Below are positions 36,141 to 46,536 of a DNA stretch of 64,000 nt, in pieces. The notes under the pieces were generated by a model. That model did no database searches and was not told where the DNA came from. It saw only the letters and a program-made list of their open reading frames with translations. Positions within the stretch are counted from its first letter, which is position 1. Each line of letters opens with the position of its first letter. The DNA is from Pseudomonas benzenivorans (GTDB lineage: Bacteria; Pseudomonadota; Gammaproteobacteria; Pseudomonadales; Pseudomonadaceae), in NCBI RefSeq assembly GCF_033547155.1, contig NZ_CP137892.1:1240001-1304000 (forward strand), read 5' to 3'. The position numbers were made by a program, and so were the translations under genes.

Positions 36141-36586
36141 TCGAGGAGTCCGGGAGGGTCGTCGCGGTCGAGGCCGGCGCCGTCTGGGTCGAGACGCTGC
36201 GCAAGAGTACCTGCTCCAGTTGTTCGGTGAGTGCCGGCTGCGGCCAGGGAGTGCTCGAGCGGCTCGGTGTGGGCGGTCGCCGGGGTCATGTGCGTGCGCT
36301 ATCCGATTTATCCTTGAGTGTGGGGGATGCCGTGGTGATCGGCATTCGCGAGGATTTACTGGTGCGTGGTTCACTGTTGGTCTATCTAGTGCCGCTTATG
36401 GGCTTGTTTGCCGCGGCGTTGCTCGCCGAGCGAATGGCCTTGAGCGAGCCTCTGGTGGTGCTGTGTGCCTTTGCCGGGTTGGCGCTGGCTGCGCTCGGCG
36501 TGCGGTGGCGCAGTGCCCGTGCCGCCGGCGATCCGGCGTTGCAGCCGGTGGTGCTGCGCGCAGCAATCGCGGGTAATGTGTCTTAG
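36137..36586 (+). CDS. mucC: MucC, RseC-family membrane protein
   Basis: This 149-residue protein starts at GTG 36137, overlapping the mucB stop (GTGA). The cysteine-rich KSTCSSCSVSAGCGQG motif at residues 23-38 and the two following membrane helices (about 80-97 and 104-122) are the RseC/MucC hallmark. The family is tied to envelope-stress control and, in other bacteria, to electron-transfer complex maturation; the mechanism of MucC is not settled. Confidence 0.93.
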   Translation: MIEESGRVVAVEAGAVWVETLRKSTCSSCSVSAGCGQGVLERLGVGGRRGHVRALSDLSLSVGDAVVIGIREDLLVRGSLLVYLVPLMGLFAAALLAERMALSEPLVVLCAFAGLALAALGVRWRSARAAGDPALQPVVLRAAIAGNVS

Positions 36587-36620
36587 TTATAAGTCTTGTA
36601 CGGTCTGGAGGGGGAGCTGG

Positions 36621-38057
36621 ATGTCGATGCCTAGCCTTAAGCTATGTTTTTCTGCGGTCCTGGCGGTTTTGCTGTTGGGGCAGGCGGTTGCCGCGCATGC
36701 GCAATTGCCGGACTTCACCGAGTTGGTCGAGGAGGCTTCGCCGGCGGTGGTCAACATCAGTACCCGGCAGAAGATACCGGCGCGGGCGGCGACGGGGGGA
36801 GGCCAGCTGCCGATGCCCGATTTGGAGGGGTTGCCACCGATATTCCGAGAATTCTTCGAGCGCAACATTCCCCAGGTGCCGCGTTCGCCGGGCGGTGGTC
36901 GGCAGCGTGAAGCGCAGTCGCTGGGGTCGGGGTTCATCATCTCGGCCGACGGCTATGTGCTGACCAACAACCATGTGATCGCTGATGCCGACGAGATCAT
37001 CGTGCGCCTGTCGGATCGCAGCGAGCTGGAGGCCAAGCTGGTAGGGGCCGATCCACGCAGCGACGTGGCACTGCTCAAGGTCGAGGGCGATGACCTGCCC
37101 ACTGTGCGCTTGGGCAAGTCCGAGGATCTCAAGGTGGGCGAGTGGGTGTTGGCCATCGGTTCGCCGTTCGGTTTCGATCACTCGGTCACCGCCGGCATCG
37201 TCAGCGCCAAGGGGCGCAGCCTGCCGAACGAAAGCTATGTGCCGTTCATCCAGACCGACGTGGCCATCAATCCGGGCAACTCCGGTGGTCCGCTGTTCAA
37301 TCTGGACGGCGAGGTTGTCGGCATCAATTCGCAGATTTTCACCCGTTCCGGCGGCTTCATGGGGCTGTCCTTCGCCATTCCCATGAGCGTGGCCATGGAC
37401 GTCGCCGACCAGCTCAAGACCGACGGCAAGGTCAGTCGCGGCTGGCTGGGGGTGGTGATTCAGGAGGTCAACAAGGACCTGGCCGAGTCCTTCGGCCTGG
37501 ACAAGCCGGCCGGGGCCCTGGTCGCCCAGGTGCTGGACAACGGACCGGCGGCCAAGGGCGGGCTGCAGGTCGGCGATGTGATTCTCAGTCTGAACGACAA
37601 GCCGATCATCATGTCGGCCGACCTGCCGCATCTGGTCGGTGGTCTCAAGCCCGGCAGTCAGGCCGAGATGGATGTGGTGCGCGAGGGTTCGCGCAAGAAG
37701 CTCAAACTCACCATCGGTGCTTTGCCGGAGGAGGGCGAGGTGTTGGCGGGCAGCGCGACACCGGGTGGTGAGCGCAGCAGCAACCGCCTGGGCGTCAAGG
37801 TGGTCGAGCTGACCGCCGAGCAGCGCAAGAGCCTCGACCTGCAAGGGGGGGTGGTGATCACCGAGGTGCAGGAAGGGCCGGCGGCGATGATCGGCTTGCG
37901 CCCGGGCGATGTGATTACCCACCTGAACAATCAGGCGATCGATTCTGCCCGCACCTTCACCCAGGTGGCGCAGTCGTTGCCGAAGAACCGTTCGGTGTCG
38001 ATGCGCGTGTTGCGCCAGGGTCGCGCCAGCTTCATCACCTTCAAGTTGGCCGAGTAA
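36621..38057 (+). CDS. mucD: Periplasmic serine protease MucD (DegP/HtrA family)
   Basis: This 478-residue protease/chaperone has a signal peptide ending near AVAAHAQ, a trypsin-like domain and two PDZ domains (about 255-360 and 385-475). The catalytic triad is complete: His118 (NNHVIADAD), Asp148 (DPRSDVALL) and Ser221 (NPGNSGGP). It degrades misfolded envelope proteins and damps the AlgU stress response. The start at 36621 has GGAG closely upstream; ATG 36627 is a possible alternative. A terminator 20 bp after the stop closes the algU-mucABCD operon. Confidence 0.95.
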   Translation: MSMPSLKLCFSAVLAVLLLGQAVAAHAQLPDFTELVEEASPAVVNISTRQKIPARAATGGGQLPMPDLEGLPPIFREFFERNIPQVPRSPGGGRQREAQSLGSGFIISADGYVLTNNHVIADADEIIVRLSDRSELEAKLVGADPRSDVALLKVEGDDLPTVRLGKSEDLKVGEWVLAIGSPFGFDHSVTAGIVSAKGRSLPNESYVPFIQTDVAINPGNSGGPLFNLDGEVVGINSQIFTRSGGFMGLSFAIPMSVAMDVADQLKTDGKVSRGWLGVVIQEVNKDLAESFGLDKPAGALVAQVLDNGPAAKGGLQVGDVILSLNDKPIIMSADLPHLVGGLKPGSQAEMDVVREGSRKKLKLTIGALPEEGEVLAGSATPGGERSSNRLGVKVVELTAEQRKSLDLQGGVVITEVQEGPAAMIGLRPGDVITHLNNQAIDSARTFTQVAQSLPKNRSVSMRVLRQGRASFITFKLAE

Positions 38058-38076
38058 GAACCCGGCGGGGATGAGC

Positions 38077-38100
38077 AAGGGCGACTGCGGTCGCCCTTTT
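38077..38100 (+). terminator. Intrinsic terminator after mucD
   Basis: A 9-bp perfect stem (AAGGGCGAC / GTCGCCCTT) with a 4-nt loop runs straight into four T residues, just after the mucD stop. Confidence 0.88.
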
Positions 38101-38125
38101 CGTGCCTGCCGGCTGGCGCCTGGGC

Positions 38126-38155
38126 GTGACGTGCCGGGCCCGTATCGGGTACACT
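38126..38155 (+). promoter_or_regulatory. Possible sigma-70 promoter of lepA
   Basis: GTGACG, 18 nt, TACACT lies between the mucD terminator and lepA, about 50 bp before the lepA start. The -10 is a fair match and the -35 moderate. Confidence 0.4.
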
Positions 38156-38207
38156 TCCCGGCTATTTTCGGCGGGCATTCGCCTGCGGCCTTTTCGAGTG
38201 TTGTTCT

Positions 38208-40007
38208 GTGAGTGACCTGAGTCATATCCGCAATTTCTCCATCATCGCCCATATCGATCATGGCAAGTCCACCCTGGCCGACCGCTTCATTCAGATATGC
38301 GGTGGCCTGAGCGAGCGTGAAATGGAGGCCCAGGTGCTGGACTCCATGGACTTGGAGCGTGAGCGCGGCATCACCATCAAGGCGCACAGCGTGACCCTGC
38401 ACTACAAGGCGCGGGACGGTAAGACCTACCAGCTGAACTTCATCGACACCCCCGGCCACGTCGACTTCACCTATGAGGTCAGCCGCTCGCTGGCCGCCTG
38501 CGAGGGCGCCTTGCTGGTGGTCGACGCCGGCCAGGGCGTCGAGGCGCAGTCGGTGGCCAACTGCTACACCGCCATCGAGCAGGGCCTGGAGGTCATGCCG
38601 GTGCTGAACAAGATGGACCTGCCCCAGGCCGAGCCGGAGCGGGTCAAGGAAGAGATCGAGCACATCATCGGCATCGATGCCACCGACGCCGTGGCCTGCA
38701 GCGCCAAGAGCGGCATGGGCGTGGACGAGGTGCTGGAGCGCCTGGTCGCCACCATCCCGGCGCCGACCGGCGATATCGAGGCGCCCCTGCAGGCGCTGAT
38801 CATCGATTCCTGGTTCGACAACTACCTGGGCGTGGTGTCCCTGGTGCGGGTGCGTCACGGCCGCATCAAGAAGGGCGACAAGGTGCTGGTGAAGTCCACC
38901 GGCAAGATCCACCAGGTCGACAGCGTCGGTGTGTTCACCCCCAAGCACACCGCCACGGCGGACCTGAAGGCGGGCGAGGTGGGCTTCATCATCGCCGGCA
39001 TCAAGGACATTCACGGCGCCCCGGTGGGCGACACCCTGACCCTGTCCAGCACCCCCGACGTGGCCATGCTGCCGGGTTTCAAGCGGGTCAAGCCGCAGGT
39101 CTACGCCGGCCTGTTCCCGGTCAGCTCCGACGATTTCGAGGACTTCCGCGAAGCCCTGCAGAAATTGACCCTCAACGACGCCGCGCTGCAGTACGAGCCG
39201 GAAAGTTCCGACGCCCTGGGCTTCGGCTTCCGCATCGGCTTCCTCGGCATGCTGCACATGGAGATCATCCAGGAGCGCCTGGAGCGCGAGTACGACCTGG
39301 ACCTGATCACCACCGCCCCGACCGTGGTGTTCGAGGTGGTGATGAAGAACGGCGAGACGCTCTACGTCGACAACCCGTCGAAGCTGCCGGATATTTCCTC
39401 GGTCGAGGACATGCGCGAGCCGATCGTGCGCGCCAATATCCTGGTGCCCCAGGAGCACCTGGGCAACGTCATCACCCTGTGCATCGAGAAGCGCGGCGTG
39501 CAGCGCGACATGCAGTTCCTCAGCAGCCAGGTGCAGGTGTCCTATGACCTGCCGATGAACGAGGTGGTGCTGGATTTCTTCGACCGCCTGAAGTCGGTCA
39601 GCCGCGGTTACGCCTCGCTGGACTACAGTTTCGATCGCTTCGAGTCGGCCAACCTGGTCAAGCTGGACGTGTTGATCAACGGCGAGAAGGTCGATGCCCT
39701 GGCGCTGATCGTGCACCGCGACAAGGCCCACTACAAAGGCCGTGCCCTGACCGAGAAGATGAAAGAGCTGATCCCGCGGCAGATGTTCGACGTGGCGATC
39801 CAGGCGGCCATCGGCGGGCAGATCGTCGCGAGGACCACCGTCAAGGCACTCAGGAAGAACGTGCTGGCCAAGTGTTACGGCGGTGACGTCAGCCGTAAAC
39901 GCAAGTTGCTGGAGAAGCAGAAGGCCGGTAAGAAAAGGATGAAGCAGGTCGGCAGCGTGGAGATTCCCCAGGAAGCCTTCCTTGCCGTGCTCAAGGTGGA
40001 TAGTTAA
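38208..40007 (+). CDS. lepA: Elongation factor 4 (LepA), ribosomal back-translocase GTPase
   Basis: This 599-residue translational GTPase starts at a GTG. The GTP-binding motifs are clear: G1 [10 protein letters not shown]3 DTPGHVDF, G4 NKMD. EF-G-like domains II, III and V follow, and the LepA-specific C-terminal domain ends with [20 protein letters not shown] and a final KVDS. Length is standard. It is 6 bp from lepB; this lepA-lepB pairing is ancestral and not functional evidence by itself. Confidence 0.98.
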   Translation: MSDLSHIRNFSIIAHIDHGKSTLADRFIQICGGLSEREMEAQVLDSMDLERERGITIKAHSVTLHYKARDGKTYQLNFIDTPGHVDFTYEVSRSLAACEGALLVVDAGQGVEAQSVANCYTAIEQGLEVMPVLNKMDLPQAEPERVKEEIEHIIGIDATDAVACSAKSGMGVDEVLERLVATIPAPTGDIEAPLQALIIDSWFDNYLGVVSLVRVRHGRIKKGDKVLVKSTGKIHQVDSVGVFTPKHTATADLKAGEVGFIIAGIKDIHGAPVGDTLTLSSTPDVAMLPGFKRVKPQVYAGLFPVSSDDFEDFREALQKLTLNDAALQYEPESSDALGFGFRIGFLGMLHMEIIQERLEREYDLDLITTAPTVVFEVVMKNGETLYVDNPSKLPDISSVEDMREPIVRANILVPQEHLGNVITLCIEKRGVQRDMQFLSSQVQVSYDLPMNEVVLDFFDRLKSVSRGYASLDYSFDRFESANLVKLDVLINGEKVDALALIVHRDKAHYKGRALTEKMKELIPRQMFDVAIQAAIGGQIVARTTVKALRKNVLAKCYGGDVSRKRKLLEKQKAGKKRMKQVGSVEIPQEAFLAVLKVDS

Positions 40008-40013
40008 GGGCCT

Positions 40014-40868
40014 ATGTCGATCAATTTTCCGCTGTTGCTGGTCATCGCCGTCGCGCTTTGCGGCGCCCTGGCGCTATTCGACCTGATCTTCCTGGCGCCG
40101 CGCCGGCGTGCGGCGATCGCCCAGTACCAGGGCCAGGTCGGCGAGCCCGACGAGGCGGTGGTCGAGCGCCTGAGCAAGGAACCCTTGCTGGTGGAGTACG
40201 GCAAGTCCTTCTTCCCGGTGCTGGCCATCGTGCTGGTGCTGCGCTCGTTCCTGGTCGAGCCGTTCCAGATTCCCTCCGGTTCGATGAAGCCGACCCTGGA
40301 GGTCGGCGATTTCATCCTGGTCAACAAGTTCGCCTACGGCATCCGCCTGCCGGTGTTGGACACCAAGATCATCGAGGTCGACGATCCGCAGCGTGGCGAT
40401 GTGATGGTCTTCCGTTACCCGAGCGACCCGAACATCAACTACATCAAGCGCGTGGTCGGCCTGGCCGGCGATCATGTCCGCTACAGCAGCGACAAGCGCC
40501 TGTTCGTCAACGGCAAGCCAGTGGCGGAGCAATTGCTCGGCGAAGAGCCGGGCAGCCTCGGCAGCGTGGTGCTCTACCAGGAGCGTCTGGGCGAGATGGA
40601 GCACCTGATCCGCAAGGAAATGCACCGTTATCGCGTCGAGCCCGGGCGCGAATGGGTGGTGCCGCAAGGGCATTACTTCATGATGGGCGACAACCGCGAC
40701 AACTCGAACGACAGCCGCTACTGGAACGATCCGAACATTCCCAAGCCATTGCTGGGCATGGTGCCGGACCAGAATATCGTCGGTAAGGCCTTCGCCGTGT
40801 GGATGAGCTGGCCGGACCCGAAGTTGCGCAATCTGCCGAATTTTTCCCGCGTCGGCCTGATTCATTGA
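40014..40868 (+). CDS. lepB: Signal peptidase I (leader peptidase)
   Basis: This 284-residue inner-membrane protease cleaves Sec and Tat signal peptides. Two membrane helices (about 4-27 and 64-80) precede the periplasmic catalytic domain. The Ser90 nucleophile sits in IPSGSMKPT and the Lys145 general base in YIKRVVG; later conserved boxes are GDNRDNSNDSR and the final GKAFAVWMSW. It shares an operon with lepA. Confidence 0.98.
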   Translation: MSINFPLLLVIAVALCGALALFDLIFLAPRRRAAIAQYQGQVGEPDEAVVERLSKEPLLVEYGKSFFPVLAIVLVLRSFLVEPFQIPSGSMKPTLEVGDFILVNKFAYGIRLPVLDTKIIEVDDPQRGDVMVFRYPSDPNINYIKRVVGLAGDHVRYSSDKRLFVNGKPVAEQLLGEEPGSLGSVVLYQERLGEMEHLIRKEMHRYRVEPGREWVVPQGHYFMMGDNRDNSNDSRYWNDPNIPKPLLGMVPDQNIVGKAFAVWMSWPDPKLRNLPNFSRVGLIH

Positions 40869-40882
40869 CGCGCTGAAATTTT

Positions 40883-40904
40883 GCGGCGCCGTTCAAGGCG
40901 CCGC
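40883..40904 (+). other. GC-rich hairpin in the leader of the DUF4845-rnc-era unit
   Basis: A perfect 8-bp inverted repeat (GCGGCGCC / GGCGCCGC) with a 6-nt loop starts 15 bp after lepB. No T-run follows, so it is not a classic terminator. It could be a processing site or a stabilising structure ahead of rnc. Confidence 0.6.
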
Positions 40905-40972
40905 CGCAGTCTATCTATAGTCTTGTAGTAGGGCCGCATGGCTCATTTTTACTCAGAATTTGGGGGGCAAAC

Positions 40973-41350
40973 ATGGTATTTGCACGTTCGCAGAAGGGGT
41001 TGTCGGTTCTTAGCTGGCTGGTCGTGCTGGCGGTGGTGGCGTTCTTCGCCAGCACCGCGTTCAAGATGTTGCCGCACTACCTCGATTACATGTCGATGGA
41101 AAAAATGATCACTTCGGTGGGCACCGAGCAGGCCCGGGAGATCAGGACAGTGGGTGACTTCTATTCCCATGTCGGCAAGGGCATGCAGGTGAACAACATC
41201 CGCGATCTGGACCTGCGCGAGGTGCTCAAGGTCAAGGTCGAGAACAACGAGTTCATCGCCCACCTGAAATACGAGAAGCGCGAGCCGCTGATCGAGAACC
41301 TCGACCTGGTGGCGCGATTCGACAAAGAATACCGCGTGCGCATGCCGTGA
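40973..41350 (+). CDS. DUF4845 small membrane-anchored protein
   Basis: This 125-residue protein has one N-terminal membrane helix resembling a prepilin-like anchor ([28 protein letters not shown]) and a soluble extracytoplasmic domain ([25 protein letters not shown]). It is the conserved gene between lepB and rnc in pseudomonads; its function is unknown. It overlaps the rnc start by 4 bp. Confidence 0.88.
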   Translation: MVFARSQKGLSVLSWLVVLAVVAFFASTAFKMLPHYLDYMSMEKMITSVGTEQAREIRTVGDFYSHVGKGMQVNNIRDLDLREVLKVKVENNEFIAHLKYEKREPLIENLDLVARFDKEYRVRMP

Positions 41351-42036
41351 GTGTTTCGCTAGACCGCCTCGAGCGCAAGCTCGGTCATCAGTTCAAGGAC
41401 CAGGACCTGATGGTCCTGGCCCTCACCCATCGCAGCTACGCCGGGCGCAACAACGAGCGCCTGGAGTTTCTCGGCGATGCCATTCTCAACTTCGTCGCCG
41501 GCGAGGCGCTGTTCGAGCGCTTTCCCCAGGCGCGCGAAGGCCAGCTGTCGCGCCTGCGCGCGCGGCTGGTGAAGGGCGAGACCCTGGCCGTGCTGGCCCG
41601 CGGCTTCGACCTGGGCGACTACCTGCGTCTGGGCTCGGGTGAGCTGAAGAGCGGCGGCTTCCGTCGCGAGTCGATCCTGGCCGATGCCCTGGAGGCGTTG
41701 ATCGGTGCCATCTACCTGGATGCCGGCATGGCGGTGGCCCGCGAGCGGGTGCTGGCCTGGCTGAGCAACGAACTGGACGGCCTGACCCTGGTCGACACCA
41801 ACAAGGACCCGAAGACCCGCCTGCAGGAGTTCCTGCAGTCGCGCGCCTGTGAACTGCCGCGCTACGAGGTGGTGGACGTGCAGGGCGAGCCGCACTGCCG
41901 GACCTTCGTGGTCGAGTGTCAGGTCACCCTATTGAACGACAAGACCCTGGGCCAGGGCGCCAGCCGCCGCATCGCCGAACAGGTTGCCGCGGCCGCCGCT
42001 TTGATCGCCCTGGGTGTGGAGAACGGCAATGACTGA
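41347..42036 (+). CDS. rnc: Ribonuclease III
   Basis: This 229-residue double-strand-specific endoribonuclease starts at GTG. The catalytic RNase III signature [14 protein letters not shown] lies at about 36-49, the second acidic cluster [13 protein letters not shown] at about 113-125, and a C-terminal dsRNA-binding domain at about 155-225 ([25 protein letters not shown]). It overlaps both neighbours, so rnc-era translation is probably coupled. Confidence 0.98.
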   Translation: MSVSLDRLERKLGHQFKDQDLMVLALTHRSYAGRNNERLEFLGDAILNFVAGEALFERFPQAREGQLSRLRARLVKGETLAVLARGFDLGDYLRLGSGELKSGGFRRESILADALEALIGAIYLDAGMAVARERVLAWLSNELDGLTLVDTNKDPKTRLQEFLQSRACELPRYEVVDVQGEPHCRTFVVECQVTLLNDKTLGQGASRRIAEQVAAAAALIALGVENGND

Positions 42037-42931
42037 TTTACCCGCAACACGCTGTGGCTATGTCGCCATCGTCGGCCGGCCCAACGTGGGCAAGTCGACG
42101 CTGCTCAACCACATCCTCGGGCAGAAGCTGGCGATCACCTCGCGCAAGCCGCAGACCACCCGGCACAACATGCTGGGGATCAAGACCGAGGGCCAGGTGC
42201 AGGCCATCTACGTCGACACTCCCGGTCTGCATAAGAACAGCGACAAGGCCCTCAACCGCTACATGAACAAGAACGCCTCGTCGGCCCTGAAGGACGTCGA
42301 TGTGGTGATCTTCGTGGTCGATCGCACCCGTTGGACCGACGAGGACCAGATGGTCCTGGAGCGGGTGCAGTACGTGCAGGGGCCGGTGATCCTGGCGGTG
42401 AACAAGACCGACCGCATCGAGGAGAAGGCCGAGCTGATGCCGCACCTGGAGTGGCTGGCGCAGCAGCTGCCGAACGCCGAGATCGTGCCGATCTCGGCCC
42501 AGCACGGGCACAACCTCGACACCCTGGAGAAGCTGGTCGGCGAGCGCCTGCCGGAGGGCGTGCACTTCTTTCCCGAGGACCAGGTCACCGACCGCTCCAG
42601 CCGTTTCTTCGCCGCCGAGCTGGTGCGCGAGAAGATCATGCGTCAGCTCGGCGCCGAGCTGCCCTACCAGATCACCGTGGAGATCGAGGAGTTCAAGCGC
42701 GAAGGGCGCATCCTGCATATCCATGCGCTGATCCTGGTCGAGCGCGACGGGCAGAAGAAGATCATCATCGGCGACAAGGGCGAGCGGATCAAACGCATCG
42801 GCCAGGAGGCGCGCAAGGACATGGAGGTGATGTTCGACTCCAAGGTCATGCTCAACCTCTGGGTCAAGGTCAAAGGCGGCTGGTCGGACGACGAGCGCGC
42901 CCTGCGTTCGCTGGGCTACGACGACATCTGA
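42029..42931 (+). CDS. era: GTPase Era (16S rRNA / 30S assembly)
   Basis: This 300-residue protein has the GTPase motifs GRPNVGKST (G1), DTPGLH (G3) and NKTD (G4), and a C-terminal KH domain with [22 protein letters not shown]. Start at ATG 42029, overlapping the rnc stop (ATGACTGA), with GGAG 8 nt upstream; an in-frame GTG at 42014 is less well placed. Era aids 30S maturation near the 16S 3' end. Confidence 0.97.
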   Translation: MTDLPATRCGYVAIVGRPNVGKSTLLNHILGQKLAITSRKPQTTRHNMLGIKTEGQVQAIYVDTPGLHKNSDKALNRYMNKNASSALKDVDVVIFVVDRTRWTDEDQMVLERVQYVQGPVILAVNKTDRIEEKAELMPHLEWLAQQLPNAEIVPISAQHGHNLDTLEKLVGERLPEGVHFFPEDQVTDRSSRFFAAELVREKIMRQLGAELPYQITVEIEEFKREGRILHIHALILVERDGQKKIIIGDKGERIKRIGQEARKDMEVMFDSKVMLNLWVKVKGGWSDDERALRSLGYDDI

Positions 42932-42976
42932 GCCGCGCCCGGGCGCATTCCGGCGCCCGCCATTGCGAGTAGCCCC

Positions 42977-43675
42977 ATGCTTGCATTCAGTCAACCCGCC
43001 TATGTCCTGCACTCTCGCGCCTACCGCGAGAGCAGCGCACTGGTGGATTTGCTCACCCCCCAGGGCCGCCTGCGCGCCGTGCTACGCGGGGCGCGGGGGC
43101 GGGCCGGCACCCTGGCGCGCCCCTTCGTGCCGCTGGAGGCGGAGTTGCGCGGCCGCGGCGAGCTGAAGAACGTCGGTCGCCTCGAGGCCGCCGGCATTCC
43201 CAACCTGCTCACGGGCGAGGCGCTGTTCAGCGGCCTGTACCTGAACGAACTGCTCATTCGCCTGCTGCCGGCGGAGGTCCCGCACCCGGAGATCTTCGAG
43301 CACTATGCCCTGACCCTGCAGGCCCTGGCCCAGGGCCGCGCGCTGGAGCCGTTGCTGCGCGCCTTCGAATGGCGCCTGCTGGATGAACTGGGCTATGGTT
43401 TCGCCCTGGATCGGGATCGCCTCGGCCGGCCCATAGTCGCCGAGCGCCTCTATCGTCTGCAGCCCGATGCCGGACTGGAGCCCGTAGCGCAACTGCAGCC
43501 TGGCGTGTTTCAGGGGGCCGAACTGCTGGCCATGGCCGGGGCGGACTGGGCCGTCCCTGGCGCCTTGGCGGCAGCCAAGCGCCTGATGCGCCAGGCCCTG
43601 GCGCCCCATTTGGGCGGTCGACCCCTGGTCAGCCGCGAACTCTTCATGACCTTCAAGGAACCACCGCGTGACTGA
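42977..43675 (+). CDS. recO: DNA repair protein RecO
   Basis: This 232-residue recombination mediator has the N-terminal OB fold ([34 protein letters not shown]) and a helical C-terminal domain ([27 protein letters not shown]). RecO with RecR loads RecA onto SSB-covered DNA in the RecF pathway. The zinc cysteines seen in some RecO proteins are absent, as usual in pseudomonads. It overlaps pdxJ by 8 bp. Confidence 0.95.
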   Translation: MLAFSQPAYVLHSRAYRESSALVDLLTPQGRLRAVLRGARGRAGTLARPFVPLEAELRGRGELKNVGRLEAAGIPNLLTGEALFSGLYLNELLIRLLPAEVPHPEIFEHYALTLQALAQGRALEPLLRAFEWRLLDELGYGFALDRDRLGRPIVAERLYRLQPDAGLEPVAQLQPGVFQGAELLAMAGADWAVPGALAAAKRLMRQALAPHLGGRPLVSRELFMTFKEPPRD

Positions 43676-44414
43676 TGCCAATCGAATTCTGCTGGGTGTG
43701 AACATCGACCATGTGGCGACCCTGCGCCAGGCCCGGGGCACTCGCTACCCGGACCCGGTGAAGGCGGCGCTGGATGCCGAGGAGGCCGGCGCCGACGGCA
43801 TCACCGTGCACCTGCGCGAGGACCGCCGGCATATCCAGGAGCGCGATGTGCGGCTGCTCAAGGAGGTGCTGCAGACGCGGATGAACTTCGAGATGGGCAT
43901 CACCGAAGAGATGCTCGCCTTCGCCGAGAGCATCCGCCCCGCGCACGTCTGCCTGGTGCCGGAGACCCGTCAGGAACTGACCACCGAGGGCGGCCTGGAC
44001 GTGGCCGGACAGGAGGCGCGGATTCGCGCGGCGGTCGAGCGGCTCAGCAAGATCGGCTGCGAGGTGTCGCTGTTCATCGACCCGGAGGCGCGACAGATCG
44101 AGGCGTCCAAGCGGGTCGGCGCACCGGCCATCGAGCTGCACACCGGCCGCTATGCCGACGCGCATACGCCAGAGGAGGCGGCCAGGGAGCTGGCGCGGAT
44201 TCGCGACGGCGTGGCCTGCGGCCTGACCCATGGCCTGATCGTCAACGCCGGTCACGGCCTGCATTACCACAACGTCGAGGCGGTGGCGGCTATCGCCGGG
44301 ATCAACGAGCTGAACATCGGCCATGCCCTGGTGGCCCACGCCCTGTTCGTCGGCTTCAAGCAGGCGGTGGCGGAGATGAAGCAGCTGATCGTCGCGGCGG
44401 CCAAGCGCGGCTGA
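43668..44414 (+). CDS. pdxJ: Pyridoxine 5'-phosphate synthase
   Basis: This 248-residue TIM-barrel enzyme condenses 1-deoxyxylulose 5-phosphate with aminoacetone 3-phosphate to form pyridoxine 5'-phosphate. Conserved pieces include [48 protein letters not shown], and [15 protein letters not shown]. It starts at GTG inside recO and ends the rnc-era-recO-pdxJ run, 4 bp before a dispersed repeat. Confidence 0.97.
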   Translation: MTDANRILLGVNIDHVATLRQARGTRYPDPVKAALDAEEAGADGITVHLREDRRHIQERDVRLLKEVLQTRMNFEMGITEEMLAFAESIRPAHVCLVPETRQELTTEGGLDVAGQEARIRAAVERLSKIGCEVSLFIDPEARQIEASKRVGAPAIELHTGRYADAHTPEEAARELARIRDGVACGLTHGLIVNAGHGLHYHNVEAVAAIAGINELNIGHALVAHALFVGFKQAVAEMKQLIVAAAKRG

Positions 44415-44417
44415 TAC

Positions 44418-44506
44418 GTAGGATGGGGCGGGCCGCGTAGGTTAGCCGCGAAGCGGCGTAACCCATCAATTCGCCGATGGGTATCGCCGCGCTCAACCCA
44501 TCCTAC
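44418..44506. repeat. Dispersed imperfect palindromic repeat, copy 2
   Basis: An 89-bp element bounded by GTAGGATGGG and CCCATCCTAC fills the pdxJ-cmoB gap. Its last bases include the TAG stop codon of cmoB, read leftward. Both ends match the reverse complement of the element at 23760-23897. Confidence 0.8.
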
Positions 44507-45471
44507 GGCTTGCGCGCGACCAATACGGCGCGGGTCGGTGCCGGCAGGCCTTCGATTGTGCGGCTGTGGTCGGCCGGGTCGAGGAACTCCGGCAGCGACT
44601 GGAAACGCATCCACTCGGTGGCGCGCTGTTCCTCGATCGAGGTCATGTTGACGTCGACGCAGCGGACGTCGACGAAGCCGGCACGGCGCAGCCACAGCTC
44701 CAGCGCCGGCACCGAAGGCAGGAACCAGACGTTGCGCATCTGTGCGTAGCGGTCTTCCGGCACCAGCACCTGTTGGGCGTCGCCTTCCACCACCAGGGTC
44801 TCGAGCACCAGCTCGCCGCCCTTGATCAGGCAGTCCTTGAGGTCCAGCAGGTGGTCGATCGGCGAGCGCCGGTGGTACAGCACGCCCATGGAGAACACCG
44901 TGTCGAAGCCCTGCAGCCTGGCAGGCAGCTCCTCGAAGGCCAGTGGCAGGTGCCAGGCCGGCAGATCCGGCAGGTAGTGCTTCATTGCCAGGAACTGGCA
45001 GAGAAACAGCCAGTTGGGATCGATGCCCACCACGCTCTCGGCGCCGGCGCCGAGCATGCGCCACATGTAGTAGCCATTGCCGCAGCCGACATCCAGCACC
45101 CGCTTGCCGCTCAGCTCGAGGTGCGGGGCGACCCGCTGCCACTTCCAGTCCGAGCGCCATTCGGTGTCGATGTGCACGCCGAACAGCTCGAAGGGGCCCT
45201 TGCGCCAGGGGATCAGCCCCTGCAGGGCGTTCTTCAGGGCGGCGCGGCTGCGCTCGTCGCAGGGGCCGTCGAACGCGAAGTGCCGGCGCAGCTCCAGCTG
45301 TTCCGCGTTCAGCGCCGGAAGGGCCTGTACCGCGCCGTACCAGCGCTGCAGGTCGCCGTGACCGATCGCCAGCTTGGCATCGAGCTGACCGGGCAGCCCG
45401 GCGGCCCAGTCCTGCAGCGGGGTGCCCGCCAGGCACTGCTGCAGGGCGTCGAGGTCGAGGTCGCGGATCAT
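44503..45471 (-). CDS. cmoB: tRNA U34 carboxymethyltransferase CmoB
   Basis: This 322-residue enzyme transfers the carboxymethyl group of carboxy-SAM to 5-hydroxyuridine at tRNA position 34. It shows [18 protein letters not shown], the SAM-binding [20 protein letters not shown], and [20 protein letters not shown]. The start at 45471 makes a 4-bp ATGA overlap with cmoA and gives the typical length. Its stop codon lies inside the dispersed repeat, which may have reshaped the 3' end slightly. Confidence 0.96.
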   Translation of the reverse strand: MIRDLDLDALQQCLAGTPLQDWAAGLPGQLDAKLAIGHGDLQRWYGAVQALPALNAEQLELRRHFAFDGPCDERSRAALKNALQGLIPWRKGPFELFGVHIDTEWRSDWKWQRVAPHLELSGKRVLDVGCGNGYYMWRMLGAGAESVVGIDPNWLFLCQFLAMKHYLPDLPAWHLPLAFEELPARLQGFDTVFSMGVLYHRRSPIDHLLDLKDCLIKGGELVLETLVVEGDAQQVLVPEDRYAQMRNVWFLPSVPALELWLRRAGFVDVRCVDVNMTSIEEQRATEWMRFQSLPEFLDPADHSRTIEGLPAPTRAVLVARKP

Positions 45472-46211
45472 GGCAGGGCGACCAGCGAGGCGAAGTTCAG
45501 GCACTGGAACCAGGGCACCACCCGGCTGAAGCCGGCGGCCAGCAGACGCTCGCGATGCTGCTCGAGGCTGTCGGGGAGCATCACCTTCTCGATGGCGCTG
45601 CGTTTCTGGGCGATTTCCAGTTCGCTGTAGCCGTTGGCACGCTTGAAGGCGATATGCAGCTCGCTGAGCAGTTCATGTTGCTCGGCATCTTCGAAGCGCA
45701 GTTTTTCCGAGAGGATCAGCGCGCCGCCGGGCAGCAGGGCCTGGCGGATGCGCCCGAGCAGGGCCAGACGCTGTTCGGGGCGGATGAACTGCAGGGTGAA
45801 GTTCAGGGCCACCAGCGAGGCCGGCTGGAACTCGAGGGTGAGGATATCGGCTTCGATCACCTCCACCGGCAGCAGCTCCTGGAACATGGCGTCCTGGGCA
45901 TGCAGGTATTCGCGGCAGCGCTCGACCATGGCGGCGGAGTTGTCCACCGCGATCACCCGGCAATCGGTGACCTGTACATGGCGGCGCAGGGCCTGGGTCA
46001 CCGCGCCCAGGGAGGCGCCCAGGTCGTACAGTGCGCTGTGCGGTTGGGCGAAGCGCCCGGCCAGCACGCCGATGTTCTCGACTATGGTCGGGTAGCCGGG
46101 CACCGAGCGCTTGATCATGTCGGGGAAGACCCGTACCACGTCCTCGTTGAAGACGAAGTCCGGCACCTGGGCCAGGGGCTGGGCGAAGAGGCGGTCGGGG
46201 GGCTGGCGCAC
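45468..46211 (-). CDS. cmoA: Carboxy-S-adenosyl-L-methionine synthase CmoA
   Basis: This 247-residue methyltransferase-fold enzyme makes carboxy-SAM from SAM and prephenate for CmoB. Motifs: [53 protein letters not shown], and [13 protein letters not shown]. It starts at a GTG with TGGAA about 6 nt upstream and overlaps cmoB by 4 bp, forming a two-gene operon. Confidence 0.96.
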   Translation of the reverse strand: MRQPPDRLFAQPLAQVPDFVFNEDVVRVFPDMIKRSVPGYPTIVENIGVLAGRFAQPHSALYDLGASLGAVTQALRRHVQVTDCRVIAVDNSAAMVERCREYLHAQDAMFQELLPVEVIEADILTLEFQPASLVALNFTLQFIRPEQRLALLGRIRQALLPGGALILSEKLRFEDAEQHELLSELHIAFKRANGYSELEIAQKRSAIEKVMLPDSLEQHRERLLAAGFSRVVPWFQCLNFASLVALP

Positions 46212-46536
46212 GACGATTCCAAGGCGGGAGGGCGGGGCGGCATTTTACCCAAGACGCGGCGATGACCAAAGTCTGGACCCGCCTGTCGGCGCCAAATCGC
46301 GACAAGGCCACTGAGCTCGCCGTCTGCTTGGGACCTTGGTCTTAAGATTTTTAAGACTAAGATCCTGTGGATATAAGGCCAATGGCCTAGTCGTTCGGCT
46401 CGTCTGGCGGTCTAACTCGTCTGTGCTCCTTACAGCATGCCCACCACGGAAAGGCGCAGCCCACTCCCGACAAGCAGGAGGGGCGGGCGCCGAGGTTCAC
46501 CGTAATTCAAGCAGCTCAACTCTTTAGGAGGGTCAG
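46212..46536. promoter_or_regulatory. 325-bp gap with an AT-rich inverted repeat (46336-46360)
   Basis: No gene is visible here. The outstanding element is TTGGTCTTAA-GATTT-TTAAGACTAA at 46336-46360, 10-bp arms with one mismatch, in sequence noticeably AT-richer than its surroundings. It lies about 180 bp before the start codon of the sulfide-dehydrogenase remnant and could be an operator or promoter of that lost locus. GGAGGGT precedes the start codon at 46537. Confidence 0.45.

Noticed and set aside
36642..39731. 1029-residue minus-strand open frame across mucD and lepA
   Set aside because: Antisense shadow of two well-identified genes in high-GC DNA; His/Gln/Leu-rich, no domain, no ribosome site.
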